Shown: positions 42,987 through 52,594 of the stretch, piece after piece
Position numbering within the stretch: the first letter of the stretch is position 1
Layout of the letters: every line of letters begins with the position of its first letter
Origin: Labrenzia sp. VG12
GTDB lineage: Bacteria > Pseudomonadota > Alphaproteobacteria > Rhizobiales > Stappiaceae
Assembly (NCBI RefSeq): GCF_002237595.1
Contig: NZ_CP022529.1
Location: forward strand, 1,860,001 to 1,924,000
Length of the DNA stretch: 64,000 bases
Direction of reading: 5' to 3'
Notes under the pieces: generated by a model
What the model saw: only the letters and a program-made list of their open reading frames with translations
Database searches by the model: none
What the model was told of the DNA's origin: nothing
Position numbers and translations under genes: made by a program

Positions 42987-43298
42987 GTGCATATGAAAGA
43001 CGCCAATACCGGTAAACGAACGGTCCCCGCGACGCGGGCACGTCTTCGCGCCGGCAAACTCAGGACCATGTCGCAGGACCTCATCGGTCCCTGCACGCTT
43101 TATGACCTCAAGAACGGCAACACGGGACTGATCCTGCCCGGTGAGGCTGCCGATCTCCCCGACACTTTTTACATCGAGGACGAGGGCGACATGTGCCTCG
43201 GGCTCGCTCATGTCCAGCAGCGCGCGCGACCGCACATCGAGATCGCCTATCTCGAGGCCCCCACACCGCTTCACACGCTGACAAAGCGCTCTGCCTGA
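42987..43298 (+). CDS. Hypothetical protein (PilZ-like?)
   Basis: A 103-residue soluble protein from a GTG at 42987 (GAGGG eight bases upstream) or an ATG at 42993. A stretch resembling a PilZ-type barrel is seen (PCTLYDLKNGNTGLILPGEA; FYIEDEGDMCLGLAHVQQR), but the RxxxR and DxSxxG motifs are not clear. No firm assignment. It stands alone between the HTH gene and the mutase operon. Confidence 0.6.
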   Translation: MHMKDANTGKRTVPATRARLRAGKLRTMSQDLIGPCTLYDLKNGNTGLILPGEAADLPDTFYIEDEGDMCLGLAHVQQRARPHIEIAYLEAPTPLHTLTKRSA

Positions 43299-43365
43299 CG
43301 GCGCCTGGCCTGCCTCATGAAAAGAATGAAATCGGCACGTGACGCATGGGCGCCACGCCCCTTTG

Positions 43366-45531
43366 TCATTCCGCAGCTTCTGCCGACCCGTAGCCGAGTT
43401 GTTCGTTCAGCTTCCCGACCAGCCCGATCGCAGCTTCCGCGATCACGGTGCCCGGCGGGAAAATGGCGGCGGCACCGGAGTTGTAGAGTTCGTCATAATC
43501 CTGCGGTGGCACCACACCTCCCACCACGATCATGATGTCTTCCCGGCCCTCGTCCGCGAGCGCCTTTTTCAGCGCCGGCACCAGCGTCAGGTGACCGGCA
43601 GCAAGTGACGAAACTCCGACAACGTGGACGTCGTTTTCCACCGCCTGACGGGCGGCTTCTTCCGGTGTCTGGAACAAGGGTCCGATATCGACATCGAAGC
43701 CCAGATCGGCAAAGGCAGACGCGATCACCTTCTGGCCGCGGTCATGCCCATCCTGGCCCATCTTGGCAACGAGAATGCGCGGGCGGCGTCCGTCATTGTC
43801 CTCGAAGCGCTCCACCAGCTTCTGCACTTTTTCGATCGTGTCGGACATGGCACCGGCCTCCCGTTTGTAGACCCCGGCGATTGACTTGATCTCGGCCTTG
43901 TGCCGGTCGAAGACCTTCTCCATCGCGAGCGAAATTTCGCCGACGGTTGCCTTCGCCCGGGCAGCCTTCACCGACAGGTCGAGAAGATTGCCTTCGCCGG
44001 AAGATGCACAGTGTGTGAGAGCATCCAGCGCGGCCTGGGTCTCGGTTTCATTGCGCTCGGCCCTCAGACGCTGCAGCTTGTCGATCTGGGCGGCCCGCAC
44101 CTGGGCATTGTCCACTTTGAGAACGTCGATCGCCTGTTCGCTCTCCGGCTTGAACTTGTTGACGCCGACAACCGTCTGGGCGCCGCTGTCGATCCGGGCC
44201 TGTGTCTTGGCCGCGGCCTCTTCGATGCGCAGTTTCGGAATGCCTTTCTCGATGGCCTTGGCCATGCCGCCGAGTTCCTCGACCTCGCGGATATGCGCCA
44301 TGGCCTTTTCGGCGAGGTCGGCTGTCAGCTTCTCGACATAGTAGGACCCGCCCCACGGGTCGATCACGCCGGTCGTGCCGCTTTCCTGCTGCAGGAACAG
44401 CTGCGTGTTGCGGGCTATGCGGGCTGAGAAGTCCGTCGGCAGCGCCAGCGCCTCGTCGAGTGCGTTGGTGTGAAGGGACTGGGTATGTCCCTGTGTTGCC
44501 GCCATCGCTTCCACACAGGTGCGGATCACGTTGTTGAAGACATCCTGGGCGGTCAGCGACCAGCCCGATGTCTGCGAGTGGGTCCGCAGCGACAGGGATT
44601 TCGGATTTTTCGGCTGGAAGTTTTCCTGCATCAGCGTCGCCCAGATCAACCGCGCCGCGCGCAGCTTGGCAACTTCCATGAAGAAATTCATGCCGATCGC
44701 CCAGAAGAACGAAAGCCTTGGTGCAAACTGGTCGATATCCATGCCGGCAGCCACGCCGGCACGGGCATATTCAATGCCGTCGGCGATCGTATAGGCCAGT
44801 TCCAGATCAGCCGTCGCCCCGGCTTCCTGCATGTGATAGCCGGAAATCGAGATCGAGTTGAACCGCGGCATGTTCTGCGAGGTGAACTTGAAGATATCCG
44901 AGATGATCCGCATCGATGGCTGCGGTGGATAGATATAGGTGTTGCGGACCATGAACTCCTTCAGAATGTCATTCTGAATGGTGCCCGACAGGTCCTTCTG
45001 GGCAACGCCCTGCTCTTCGGCGGCGACAATGTAAAGCGCCAGCACCGGCAGAACGGCCCCGTTCATGGTCATGGAGACGCTCATCTTGTCCAGCGGAATG
45101 CCGGAAAAGAGCGTGCGCATGTCATAAATGGAATCGATTGCGACGCCGGCCATGCCGACATCACCGGCCACGCGGGGATGATCGCTGTCATAACCGCGGT
45201 GGGTGGCCAGGTCGAAGGCCACTGAAAGCCCCTTCTGACCGGCTGCCAGGTTGCGCCGGTAGAAGGCATTGGAATCCTCTGCCGTCGAGAACCCAGCATA
45301 TTGGCGCACCGTCCAGGGCTGCTGGACATACATGGTCGGATAGGGCCCACGCATGAAGGGCGGCAATCCGGGCCAGGTGTCGAGATGTTTCAAGCCCTCG
45401 AGATCGGCGGCGCCATAAACCGGCGGCACATCGATGCCTTCCGGTGTTTCCCAGGCGGCCTTGTCGCCCAGCTCGGCTTTCGGCAGCCGGTTTTGAAACG
45501 GGGTCTTTGCAAAATTCGGGATCCGACTCAT
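43366..45531 (-). CDS. scpA: Methylmalonyl-CoA mutase, large (alpha) subunit
   Basis: A 721-residue adenosylcobalamin-dependent enzyme that isomerises (R)-methylmalonyl-CoA to succinyl-CoA. The TIM-barrel substrate domain (about residues 40-560; YPTMYVQQPWTVRQYAGFST) and a C-terminal B12-binding domain are seen. The B12 motif DxHxxG is D594-G-H596-D-R-G599 (GQDGHDRGQKVI). It overlaps the small subunit by four bases. It links the B12 importer to propionate/branched-chain catabolism. The chaperone GTPase MeaB is encoded at 56.8 kb. Confidence 0.96.
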   Translation of the reverse strand: MSRIPNFAKTPFQNRLPKAELGDKAAWETPEGIDVPPVYGAADLEGLKHLDTWPGLPPFMRGPYPTMYVQQPWTVRQYAGFSTAEDSNAFYRRNLAAGQKGLSVAFDLATHRGYDSDHPRVAGDVGMAGVAIDSIYDMRTLFSGIPLDKMSVSMTMNGAVLPVLALYIVAAEEQGVAQKDLSGTIQNDILKEFMVRNTYIYPPQPSMRIISDIFKFTSQNMPRFNSISISGYHMQEAGATADLELAYTIADGIEYARAGVAAGMDIDQFAPRLSFFWAIGMNFFMEVAKLRAARLIWATLMQENFQPKNPKSLSLRTHSQTSGWSLTAQDVFNNVIRTCVEAMAATQGHTQSLHTNALDEALALPTDFSARIARNTQLFLQQESGTTGVIDPWGGSYYVEKLTADLAEKAMAHIREVEELGGMAKAIEKGIPKLRIEEAAAKTQARIDSGAQTVVGVNKFKPESEQAIDVLKVDNAQVRAAQIDKLQRLRAERNETETQAALDALTHCASSGEGNLLDLSVKAARAKATVGEISLAMEKVFDRHKAEIKSIAGVYKREAGAMSDTIEKVQKLVERFEDNDGRRPRILVAKMGQDGHDRGQKVIASAFADLGFDVDIGPLFQTPEEAARQAVENDVHVVGVSSLAAGHLTLVPALKKALADEGREDIMIVVGGVVPPQDYDELYNSGAAAIFPPGTVIAEAAIGLVGKLNEQLGYGSAEAAE

Positions 45532-47540
45532 GACTGGACCTCCAGATCTGACAGCTCGGCGCCGTAGCGCGCCTCCAGCAAGTCATGGGCATTGCCAAGC
45601 AGCTCCAGGAGATCACCCCCAGCAAAAAGGAAGGCGCCGATCCCGGCCGCGCGATACGTTTCTTCCTGCTCTCCCGGTCGCCCAGCAAGATAAAGATGAC
45701 GGGCTCCTGCCGTCTTCAACGCCTCGGCAACGGACCCTGCCTTTTCTGCATAGACATCATCGGATGACACGAGACAGGCCAAGACCGCACCGCTATTGCG
45801 GAACGCCGCAAGCAGGTCGTCCATCGTATCATACACCTCCTGGCCAACCGGCTGGAAACCACCGGCGGCAAAAGCATTCGCCGTCCAGGTGGCACGCGCG
45901 GTGAATTGCGGCAGACTGCCGAGCGTTGCCAGGAAGATTTTCGGTTCAACCGCATTCTGCGCCTCGAATGCCTCTGCCCGGGTGCGAAGCTTCTCGAAGG
46001 GCTCGGACAACCGCGCGCCGCCGAGCGAAGGATAGCTCGTGTCGCGCGGCAGCTGATCGAGGCGCATGCCAAGGTCCTGCATCGGCCGCCCTTCCAGGGC
46101 CAGTTTCCGAAGCGCAGCAAAACGTTCTCCGTTGCCAGGCTCCGGCAGGTCTGCCGGCGGCGATGCCAGACCGGCCAGTTCCGGCGCGGGCTGTTCCAGT
46201 ACCGCAACGCCGGTTTCCTTCAGATCCGGAAATTCGCTGACCCCCGTGATCGGACGTTTGCGGCGGGCGATATCCTTGTCCCGACCAGCGCGCGATGCCT
46301 CGATACGGGCATGTACCACGCCCTCGTGAAGCGCCTTCATCAGACCGCCGGCTGCTTCGATCTCCTGAAACAGTCCCCACGCCCCGTCGCATAGTGCATC
46401 CGTTCGGGCTTCGATCGCTCCCGAACCGGCAGCCGGGTCCGTAACTTTCGCCAGATTGCTCTCTTCCAGCAGGATGGATTGCGTGTTGCGGGCAAGCCGG
46501 CGGGCAAAACCATCCGGCAGTCCAACGGCCTGCGTGTGCGGCAGCACGCAGATGCTGTCGGCACCGCCCACACCTGCCGCAAAGACGGCCACCGTGTTGC
46601 GAAGCAGGTTCACCCAGGGGTCGCGCCGGGTCAGCATTCTATAAGAGGTGCTCATGTGAAGCGGCACGGCGGCTTGCGGCAGGCCCGTTTCCCCCAGCAC
46701 GCTGGACCATAGCGCGCGGATGGCCCTGGCCTTGGCGATCGTACCGATCTGATCTGCATCGGCGATCAGGCTGAAGGAAATCTTCTCGGCCCAGGCGTCC
46801 GGCGCGAGTCCGGTGCCTTCCAGCATTCTGAGATGTTCGGTCGCAGAGGCCAGAACAAGTGCAAGTTCTTGCGCTGGCGTCGCCCCGGCCTCATGCCAGA
46901 TCCGGCCCTCCGCCTTCATCATGCGCAGCGGACTGCCGAGCTGGTCCGCGGAAACAATTGCGTCCCGGAAATGCCGGAAGGCCTGCTCCATATCCGCAAG
47001 GGCAACCCCATTGGCCGCAATCCAGCCATAGGGGTCGAAACCGGCAGTGATATTCACCTTTGCCGGATCGATCTGATGTTTTTCCAGATAAGCCAGGAGA
47101 AGTGCCAAAACCTCGATGTTTTCCCGGCCGGCTTCGAAGCGCAGATCGATCAGCTCCAGTTGCACATCCGCCAGCAACTTCTCCAGACCGGCAAGATCCT
47201 CGATCCGGATGCCGTGGCCATAGGCGGCCGCAGCCCCAGAGAACACCAGATCAAGCCCGCTGGCGCCACCAGTCAGGTCTTCCAGAAGTTGGGCATTTGC
47301 ATCCCCGACGTCGGGAATGTCGATCCGCTGCACGAGTGACCATTCTCCCTGACCCCGCCGCAACTGGCGGGCCGGGCCGTCCTGTCGACGCGCATAAAGC
47401 GGAGCGATCTGGGCCCCGTCTTCTGTCGTTCCGAAGAGCTTCTGTCGTGACGCCCCCTTGAGCGCCTTGTCGACAGCACTCCACCAGGCATCTTCGTCCG
47501 CTGTGTAAAAATGATCAGGACCGGTAAAACTGTTGGGCAT
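45528..47540 (-). CDS. mutA: Methylmalonyl-CoA mutase, small (beta) subunit
   Basis: A 670-residue partner of the large subunit, homologous to it but without the B12 motif. The mutase-type barrel block (SICVLPHTQAVGLPDGFARR) and NTQSILLEESNLAKVTDPAA are visible. It starts at 47540 with MPNSFTGPDHFY and overlaps the large-subunit ATG by four bases. Together they form the heterodimeric mutase. Confidence 0.92.
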   Translation of the reverse strand: MPNSFTGPDHFYTADEDAWWSAVDKALKGASRQKLFGTTEDGAQIAPLYARRQDGPARQLRRGQGEWSLVQRIDIPDVGDANAQLLEDLTGGASGLDLVFSGAAAAYGHGIRIEDLAGLEKLLADVQLELIDLRFEAGRENIEVLALLLAYLEKHQIDPAKVNITAGFDPYGWIAANGVALADMEQAFRHFRDAIVSADQLGSPLRMMKAEGRIWHEAGATPAQELALVLASATEHLRMLEGTGLAPDAWAEKISFSLIADADQIGTIAKARAIRALWSSVLGETGLPQAAVPLHMSTSYRMLTRRDPWVNLLRNTVAVFAAGVGGADSICVLPHTQAVGLPDGFARRLARNTQSILLEESNLAKVTDPAAGSGAIEARTDALCDGAWGLFQEIEAAGGLMKALHEGVVHARIEASRAGRDKDIARRKRPITGVSEFPDLKETGVAVLEQPAPELAGLASPPADLPEPGNGERFAALRKLALEGRPMQDLGMRLDQLPRDTSYPSLGGARLSEPFEKLRTRAEAFEAQNAVEPKIFLATLGSLPQFTARATWTANAFAAGGFQPVGQEVYDTMDDLLAAFRNSGAVLACLVSSDDVYAEKAGSVAEALKTAGARHLYLAGRPGEQEETYRAAGIGAFLFAGGDLLELLGNAHDLLEARYGAELSDLEVQS

Positions 47541-48043
47541 GGATATCGTCTCCCTGTGCCCGTTTTAGTCCCTGCCCGCAAAGCTTGGCAACTCAGCAGA
47601 AAGGGTAAGGTTTTGGAGAGGCACAGCCCCTGGCGCAAGGGCGCATTGCAAGGCTCGGCAAGAATCAAAAACGGCCTATACTTAATTTGGCATGCAAAAT
47701 AATCAGCACCTGCGCAACAAGTGCGCCAAACTACGTCAGATCAACAATACTGACCTATTTCAGGAGCCGCTAATTGGGAGCAATTTTGTTGTAGTTTGCC
47801 AATTTTTTGGCGGAATAAGCTAAATTTGCCAGTTTTCCCTATTGGTACGATCATCAATTGTATTGTAGCGTATGTGTGCTGACGCATGGGAATTTCTACC
47901 CTCATAAGAAATGCGCGGCAAACGAGTCCGGCAATGGCCTGAAAGGGTTGCTGGTGGACACGCTTTCACCCATCAGCGGCTGTCCCGGCGTCCGTCGGAG
48001 CAGACGCAAAAAGCGGCGCCTCAAGCCGCAAAGGATGTGCACA
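47541..48043. other. Long AT-rich region before the LuxR gene
   Basis: About 500 bases with no convincing gene. The part from 47680 to 47870 is clearly AT-rich, with TTTGCCA repeated (near 47798 and 47827) and a T run after one copy. It must hold the promoter of the mutase operon and of the LuxR-type gene, and could contain a longer leader. Confidence 0.35.
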
Positions 48044-48745
48044 ATGCTTGATCAAACGGAATTGAAGAGCAAACTGAGAGCCATCTCAGAAGCAAATGCC
48101 GCCCATCATGTTCTCGACATCTTGGAATCCAATCTCCGCCGCATGGGGGCGACGCATATCCTCATAACCGGCCTGCCGATGCCGAACCGTCCGATTGACA
48201 ATCTCGTTCAGCGTTTCCGCTGGCCGGATCAGCGCAACGACGGCATCGAGAGCACGTCCCTGTCTGCAAATGACAGCGCGCTCATGCTGGGCCTCGGCTC
48301 TAACAGGGCCAGGGTCTGGACTATCACCGCAGGCGACATGGAACACTCCGATCTTCTCGCCTCTGCCGGCGAGGGCAGCCAGATCGTCGTGGTTCCGGTG
48401 ACGGAACTCTACCCCTTCCAGGCCTTTGTGTTTGCAAGCGGACCGTCGCTTCAGGTCAACAAGTATGACCTCTCCAATCTGGAAGTCCTGTCGGCTGCCG
48501 CCTTCTCGCGCCTGCGGGAACTCGGTGTCATTTCCGGCCAGCGCCCGGGCGCGTTGTCGACCCGCGAACGCAGGGTTCTGGAACTGACCGCCTATGGCAA
48601 GACGGCCGGAGAAATCGCAGACGTGCTCGACATTTCGCAGCGGACTGTCCACGCACATTTGCAAAATGCCAGTGTTAAACTGAACGCTTCGAACAAGACG
48701 CACACCGTGGTTGAAGCGCTTCGCTACGGACAGATCAGCGTCTAA
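48044..48745 (+). CDS. LuxR-family transcriptional regulator (solo)
   Basis: A 233-residue protein: an N-terminal domain of about 165 residues and a C-terminal LuxR HTH (about 172-230; LSTRERRVLELTAYGKTAGE then IADVLDISQRTVHAHLQNAS). The WxxxY and YxxxDP patterns of acyl-homoserine-lactone-binding domains are not visible, and no luxI gene is near, so it may bind another ligand. The ATG at 48044 follows AGGA by nine bases; a longer frame upstream is low in coding character. A strong bidirectional terminator follows. Confidence 0.85.
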   Translation: MLDQTELKSKLRAISEANAAHHVLDILESNLRRMGATHILITGLPMPNRPIDNLVQRFRWPDQRNDGIESTSLSANDSALMLGLGSNRARVWTITAGDMEHSDLLASAGEGSQIVVVPVTELYPFQAFVFASGPSLQVNKYDLSNLEVLSAAAFSRLRELGVISGQRPGALSTRERRVLELTAYGKTAGEIADVLDISQRTVHAHLQNASVKLNASNKTHTVVEALRYGQISV

Positions 48746-48785
48746 CACTGGCCGACGCAAGGCTGATCCATTTTCAGGGGCTAAT

Positions 48786-48817
48786 AAAAGGCGCGCTTGC
48801 CGGCGCGCCTTTTCTTG
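48786..48817. terminator. Strong bidirectional terminator
   Basis: Perfect 11-base arms AAAAGGCGCGC (48786-48796) / GCGCGCCTTTT (48803-48813), loop TTGCCG, with A and T tracts on either side. It serves the LuxR gene and the convergent DUF4332 gene. Confidence 0.92.
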
Positions 48818-48843
48818 TTTTCAGCGTTCTTAAGAACCTGACC

Positions 48844-49251
48844 TCAATAGGTCATCATCGGCGCAAGTTCTTTCGCCTGGTCCACCCACTTGGTGACCTG
48901 GCTTTCGCTCGGCACCTGGCGCACGAGTTTCTTGTCCTCGTTCACCTCGGCCATCTTCGCCGCCAGGTTGGCCGCATTGCGGTGCTTGAGTTCTTTCACG
49001 GTATCGACGCCCGCAGCCTCCAGAAGCTCGGAATATTCCTCACCGACACCACTGATGCGCATCAGGTCGGCCATGTTGGCCCATTTAAGGATCCGCTTGC
49101 CATCGATTCCCGTTTCGTCTTCCAGCGCCTTGCGCCCTTTCGGGTCTTTCGCCCGCTCCAGATAGGCTTCGGTGGTCTTGATACCGATTTCGCCCAGCTT
49201 GGCCGCATAGGTCGGGCCGATGCCCTCGATTTCGTCGATGGAATAAGACAT
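48844..49251 (-). CDS. DUF4332 (helix-hairpin-helix-like) protein
   Basis: A 135-residue soluble protein with SIDEIEGIGPTYAAKLGEIG, a helix-hairpin-helix type start, and RILKWANMADLMRISGVGEE, a second such module. The ATG at 49251 is used; a GTG two codons upstream is possible. HhH modules bind nucleic acids. It may act with the next gene, 45 bases upstream on the same strand. Confidence 0.85.
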   Translation of the reverse strand: MSYSIDEIEGIGPTYAAKLGEIGIKTTEAYLERAKDPKGRKALEDETGIDGKRILKWANMADLMRISGVGEEYSELLEAAGVDTVKELKHRNAANLAAKMAEVNEDKKLVRQVPSESQVTKWVDQAKELAPMMTY

Positions 49252-49296
49252 CCGCACAGAACTCCCTCAATCACCGGCAGCCGAACCCTGGGGCAA

Positions 49297-49689
49297 TCAG
49301 ACGATTTGGCTCAACCCCGGAATTTGTGAAACCACTTCATTCACAACGTCATCCCCTGCTTTTTCCTTAGCATAGGAAATGAGTTCCTTGGCAACACTTT
49401 GCACGCCGCTCATGTCCAGACCGATGCCATTGAGTTCGGTAAGCGCGGCCATGGCGCCCATCTGGCCGCCCATCATGCTGCCGAGCCCACCCAGGAGACC
49501 GCCGCCGCCACCGGCTTCTTCGCGCGCCGCCACCAGCTCCTGTGCACCGGGCAGAGCATCGAAAATCAGCTGCATCTTGTCTTCCGGACCTTCCTTGTTG
49601 AGGAAACCGAGAATGATGCCGATCGCGCTCTTGGCCGTGTCTGCGTCAATGCCGGCTGCCGCCATCATCCGGTTGATGAGCTCTTCCAT
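49297..49689 (-). CDS. DUF2780-like small protein
   Basis: A 130-residue protein starting MEELINRMMAAAGIDADTAK, with a central Gly/Met-rich hinge (GGGGGLLGGLGSMMGGQMGA) and a C-terminal helical region. It resembles DUF2780/VcgC-type proteins of unknown function. No signal peptide is evident. Confidence 0.65.
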   Translation of the reverse strand: MEELINRMMAAAGIDADTAKSAIGIILGFLNKEGPEDKMQLIFDALPGAQELVAAREEAGGGGGLLGGLGSMMGGQMGAMAALTELNGIGLDMSGVQSVAKELISYAKEKAGDDVVNEVVSQIPGLSQIV

Positions 49690-49903
49690 GGAAATCTCCT
49701 GCCTAATCCCTGTACGCCCGTCTCCCCGGCGCTTCTTTGCTTTCTATACAGGTGCCGAACGGCATCCGTCGATGATCATTTCAGGCAGTGCACGACAATG
49801 CCGCAGCTTCCCGTGCGTCGAGGGTTTCATGCTGCTGTTGCGCAGGCCGGCTAACTGAGCGGTTCTCTCGGCAGACGAAACATTCTAGGCTGCCGCAAGG
49901 TGG

Positions 49904-51481
49904 ATGGATTCGGGGGAACACGTGACGGCGACAGACAGTATCTTCATCGGTGCCAGCACCAGGGACGAAACACTTGCCCTCAAGCTTGCCAACCGGCACG
50001 GGCTGATCGCCGGTGCAACGGGAACAGGCAAGACGGTGTCTCTCCAGATCCTTGCAGAAGGGTTTTCAAAGGCCGGGGTGCCTGTATTCTGCGCCGATAT
50101 CAAGGGCGACCTGTCCGGGCTCGCCGCCGAGGGTGTGTCCAAGGACTTCCTGGAAAAACGGGCCAAGGACGTCGGCATCAGCAACTCCTATTCCTACGAG
50201 GCCGTTCCGGCGGTTTTCTGGGATCTTCTTGGCGAACAGGGGCATCCGATCCGCACCACCGTCTCGGAAATCGGCCCCCTGTTGCTGGCCCGGCTGCTGG
50301 AACTCAACGACACCCAGGAAGGTGTTCTGAATGTCCTGTTCGAGCTGGCCGACGATGAAGGCCTGCTGCTGCTCGACCTGAAGGACCTCAGAGCCATGCT
50401 GGCCCATGTCGCCGAGCGTGCTTCCGAGCTTTCCACGATTTACGGCAACGTGTCCAAGTCCTCCATCGGTGCGATCCAGCGCCGCCTTCTGGTTCTGGAG
50501 CGCCAGGGCGCGGAGGCCTTCTTTGGCGAGCCGGCCCTCGACATCCGGGACTTCATCCGGACCGCTCCCGACGGGCGCGGCGTTGTCAACATCCTGGCCG
50601 CCGACAAGCTGATGTCCGCCCCGCGGCTTTATGGCGTGTTTCTGCTCTGGCTGCTGTCGGAACTGTTCGAAGAGCTCCCGGAAGTCGGCGACCCGGAAAA
50701 GCCACGCCTGGTGTTCTTTTTCGACGAAGCGCATCTGCTGTTCTCCGACGCGCCCAAGGCGCTGATCGAAAAGGTCGAGCAGGTGGTCCGGCTGATCCGC
50801 TCCAAGGGGGTCGGCGTCTATTTCGTCACCCAGAACCCGCTTGATGTGCCTGAAACCGTGCTCGCCCAGCTCGGCAACCGGATCCAGCACGCACTCAGGG
50901 CGTTCACCCCGCGTGACCAGAAGGCCGTGCGCGCCGCTGCGGAGACCTTCCGTCCCAATCCGGATCTCGATACAGAGCGCGTCATCACCGAGCTTGGTGT
51001 CGGCGAGGCCCTGGTCTCGACACTTGAGGGCAAGGGCATTCCCTCCATTGTCCAGCGTACGCTGATCCGTCCCCCCTGCTCCCGCCTTGGCCCCGTGACC
51101 CAGGCGGAGCGGCGCAGTCTGATCCAGTCGAGCCCGGTCTTCGGTCTTTACGACCGACCCAAGGATCGCATTTCGGCCTATGAAGTGCTTCAGCAACGCG
51201 CCGAGGAAGCCCAGAGGCAGGAACAGAAGCGGCAGGACAAGGAAGACCGGCACGCCAGAAAGCACGGCGAACCGCGCCGGTCTCGCTCCGGTTTTCAGCT
51301 GCCTGACTTTGGTCGCGACGACCGGCCGCGCCGGGAAAGCCGGCAGCGGCGCAGCAACCGGCGCAGCCAGCGCGACACCGTTCTTGAGGCCGGTCTGAAG
51401 TCGGCTGCGCGCAGCCTTGGCAACTCGCTTGGCCGTGCGCTGGTTCGGGGCTTGCTCGGGTCCCTGAAACGAGGCAACTGA
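49904..51481 (+). CDS. HerA-like ATPase (DUF853, YjgR type)
   Basis: A 525-residue P-loop ATPase: Walker A GATGTGKT (residues 37-44) and Walker B LVFFFDEAHLL (about residue 275), followed by an Arg-finger-like RPPCSRLGP region. The DUF853 family is related to HerA/FtsK-like translocases. The C-terminal 100 residues are charged and basic (RRSRSGFQLPDF; SRQRRSNRRSQRD), probably a flexible tail. It is eight bases from the CDF transporter gene. Confidence 0.92.
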   Translation: MDSGEHVTATDSIFIGASTRDETLALKLANRHGLIAGATGTGKTVSLQILAEGFSKAGVPVFCADIKGDLSGLAAEGVSKDFLEKRAKDVGISNSYSYEAVPAVFWDLLGEQGHPIRTTVSEIGPLLLARLLELNDTQEGVLNVLFELADDEGLLLLDLKDLRAMLAHVAERASELSTIYGNVSKSSIGAIQRRLLVLERQGAEAFFGEPALDIRDFIRTAPDGRGVVNILAADKLMSAPRLYGVFLLWLLSELFEELPEVGDPEKPRLVFFFDEAHLLFSDAPKALIEKVEQVVRLIRSKGVGVYFVTQNPLDVPETVLAQLGNRIQHALRAFTPRDQKAVRAAAETFRPNPDLDTERVITELGVGEALVSTLEGKGIPSIVQRTLIRPPCSRLGPVTQAERRSLIQSSPVFGLYDRPKDRISAYEVLQQRAEEAQRQEQKRQDKEDRHARKHGEPRRSRSGFQLPDFGRDDRPRRESRQRRSNRRSQRDTVLEAGLKSAARSLGNSLGRALVRGLLGSLKRGN

Positions 51482-51489
51482 GTCGCACC

Positions 51490-52431
51490 ATGAACGGCAC
51501 CGCGGCACAGAACCGGGATGTCGAGCGCAACGCTCTTGCTGTTGGCAAATGGTCCAATCTGTTCATGGCCTTTGCCGGTATCGCGACGGCCTGGGCATCG
51601 CGTTCCGACGCCATGCTCGTGGACGGGCTCTATTCCGCCGTCAATTTCGTGTCGGCCATTGCGGCAGCCCGGATCGGAGCCCGTGTCGGCCTCCCCCCGA
51701 CCCGCCAGCGCCCGTGGGGCCATGATTTCGACGAGGTGCTCTATGTCACCTTCCGCAGCCTGATCCTGATCGGTGTTCTGGTCTTTGCCGCGGTTGTCTC
51801 CGGCAGCAAGATCTGGACCTTCTTTTCCGGCGGCACCGTACCGGAACTGATCTTCGGCCCGATCGCGATCTATGCTGTGGTCATCGTGCTGATCTGCCTG
51901 GGACTGGCGTTCAATTTTCACAGGGCCTACCGCAAGACCGGCAAACGCAGCGCCATCTTGAAAACCGAAGCCCGCGCGGCACTCATCGACGGTGCGCTCA
52001 GCCTCGGCTCCGGAGCGGCCCTCCTGTCCCTGCCCTTCCTGGAGGGCACGGTTCTGGCCCCTTATGTGCCGATCGGCGATGCCGTGATCGTGTTGATCCT
52101 GATCCTGGCGATCATCTGGCAGCCGCTCTCCTCCTTCCGGACAACCCTCGCCGATCTTGCCGGCGTCAGCGCCCCCAGCGGCACCCACGCGAAGGTCGCG
52201 CGCGCTGCAAGAGATCTTGCCCGGGAGAAGCAGTATCGATTTCACCGGGCCGCCGTCCTGCAGGCCGGTCGCATGCACTGGGTTGTTGCCTATCTGGACC
52301 CTGAACACCCGATCGAGGCGAGCGCCGTCGACACCTTCCGCGATATGCTGGCTGCCCGGCTGGAGGATACGGTTGGCCCGGTGCGCGTGGAAATTGTCGT
52401 GACGGCGAGCGACCTGCTGCAATCCGGTTAA
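51490..52431 (+). CDS. Cation diffusion facilitator (CDF) transporter
   Basis: A 313-residue protein with six hydrophobic segments and a C-terminal cytoplasmic domain (WVVAYLDPEHPIEASAVDTF), as in CDF (FieF-like) Zn/Fe/Mn exporters. The acidic residues aligned to site A of FieF look incomplete: Asp45 is present in LVDGLYS, but the next position is Ser, and only one Asp is seen in the fifth helix (ALIDGALS). It may use different ligands. It is cotranscribed with the HerA-like gene, eight bases upstream. Confidence 0.85.
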   Translation: MNGTAAQNRDVERNALAVGKWSNLFMAFAGIATAWASRSDAMLVDGLYSAVNFVSAIAAARIGARVGLPPTRQRPWGHDFDEVLYVTFRSLILIGVLVFAAVVSGSKIWTFFSGGTVPELIFGPIAIYAVVIVLICLGLAFNFHRAYRKTGKRSAILKTEARAALIDGALSLGSGAALLSLPFLEGTVLAPYVPIGDAVIVLILILAIIWQPLSSFRTTLADLAGVSAPSGTHAKVARAARDLAREKQYRFHRAAVLQAGRMHWVVAYLDPEHPIEASAVDTFRDMLAARLEDTVGPVRVEIVVTASDLLQSG

Positions 52432-52594
52432 GGGAATTTTCCGGAACTGCGCAGGCCGCACAGCCTCGGACAATTGACGCAGCGTCCAAGAATATCCATT
52501 TGCGCTGCCCGCCGTGTTGTGGCCTGTTAGGGCCTTCTCAAGGGCCTGAGTCTTCGGGCCCGATCCATTCAGTTCCAATTTTTGAGGATCCGTC

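Noticed and set aside
50066..51508. Long open frame opposite the HerA-like gene
   Set aside because: No domain is visible; the plus-strand frame has Walker A and B.
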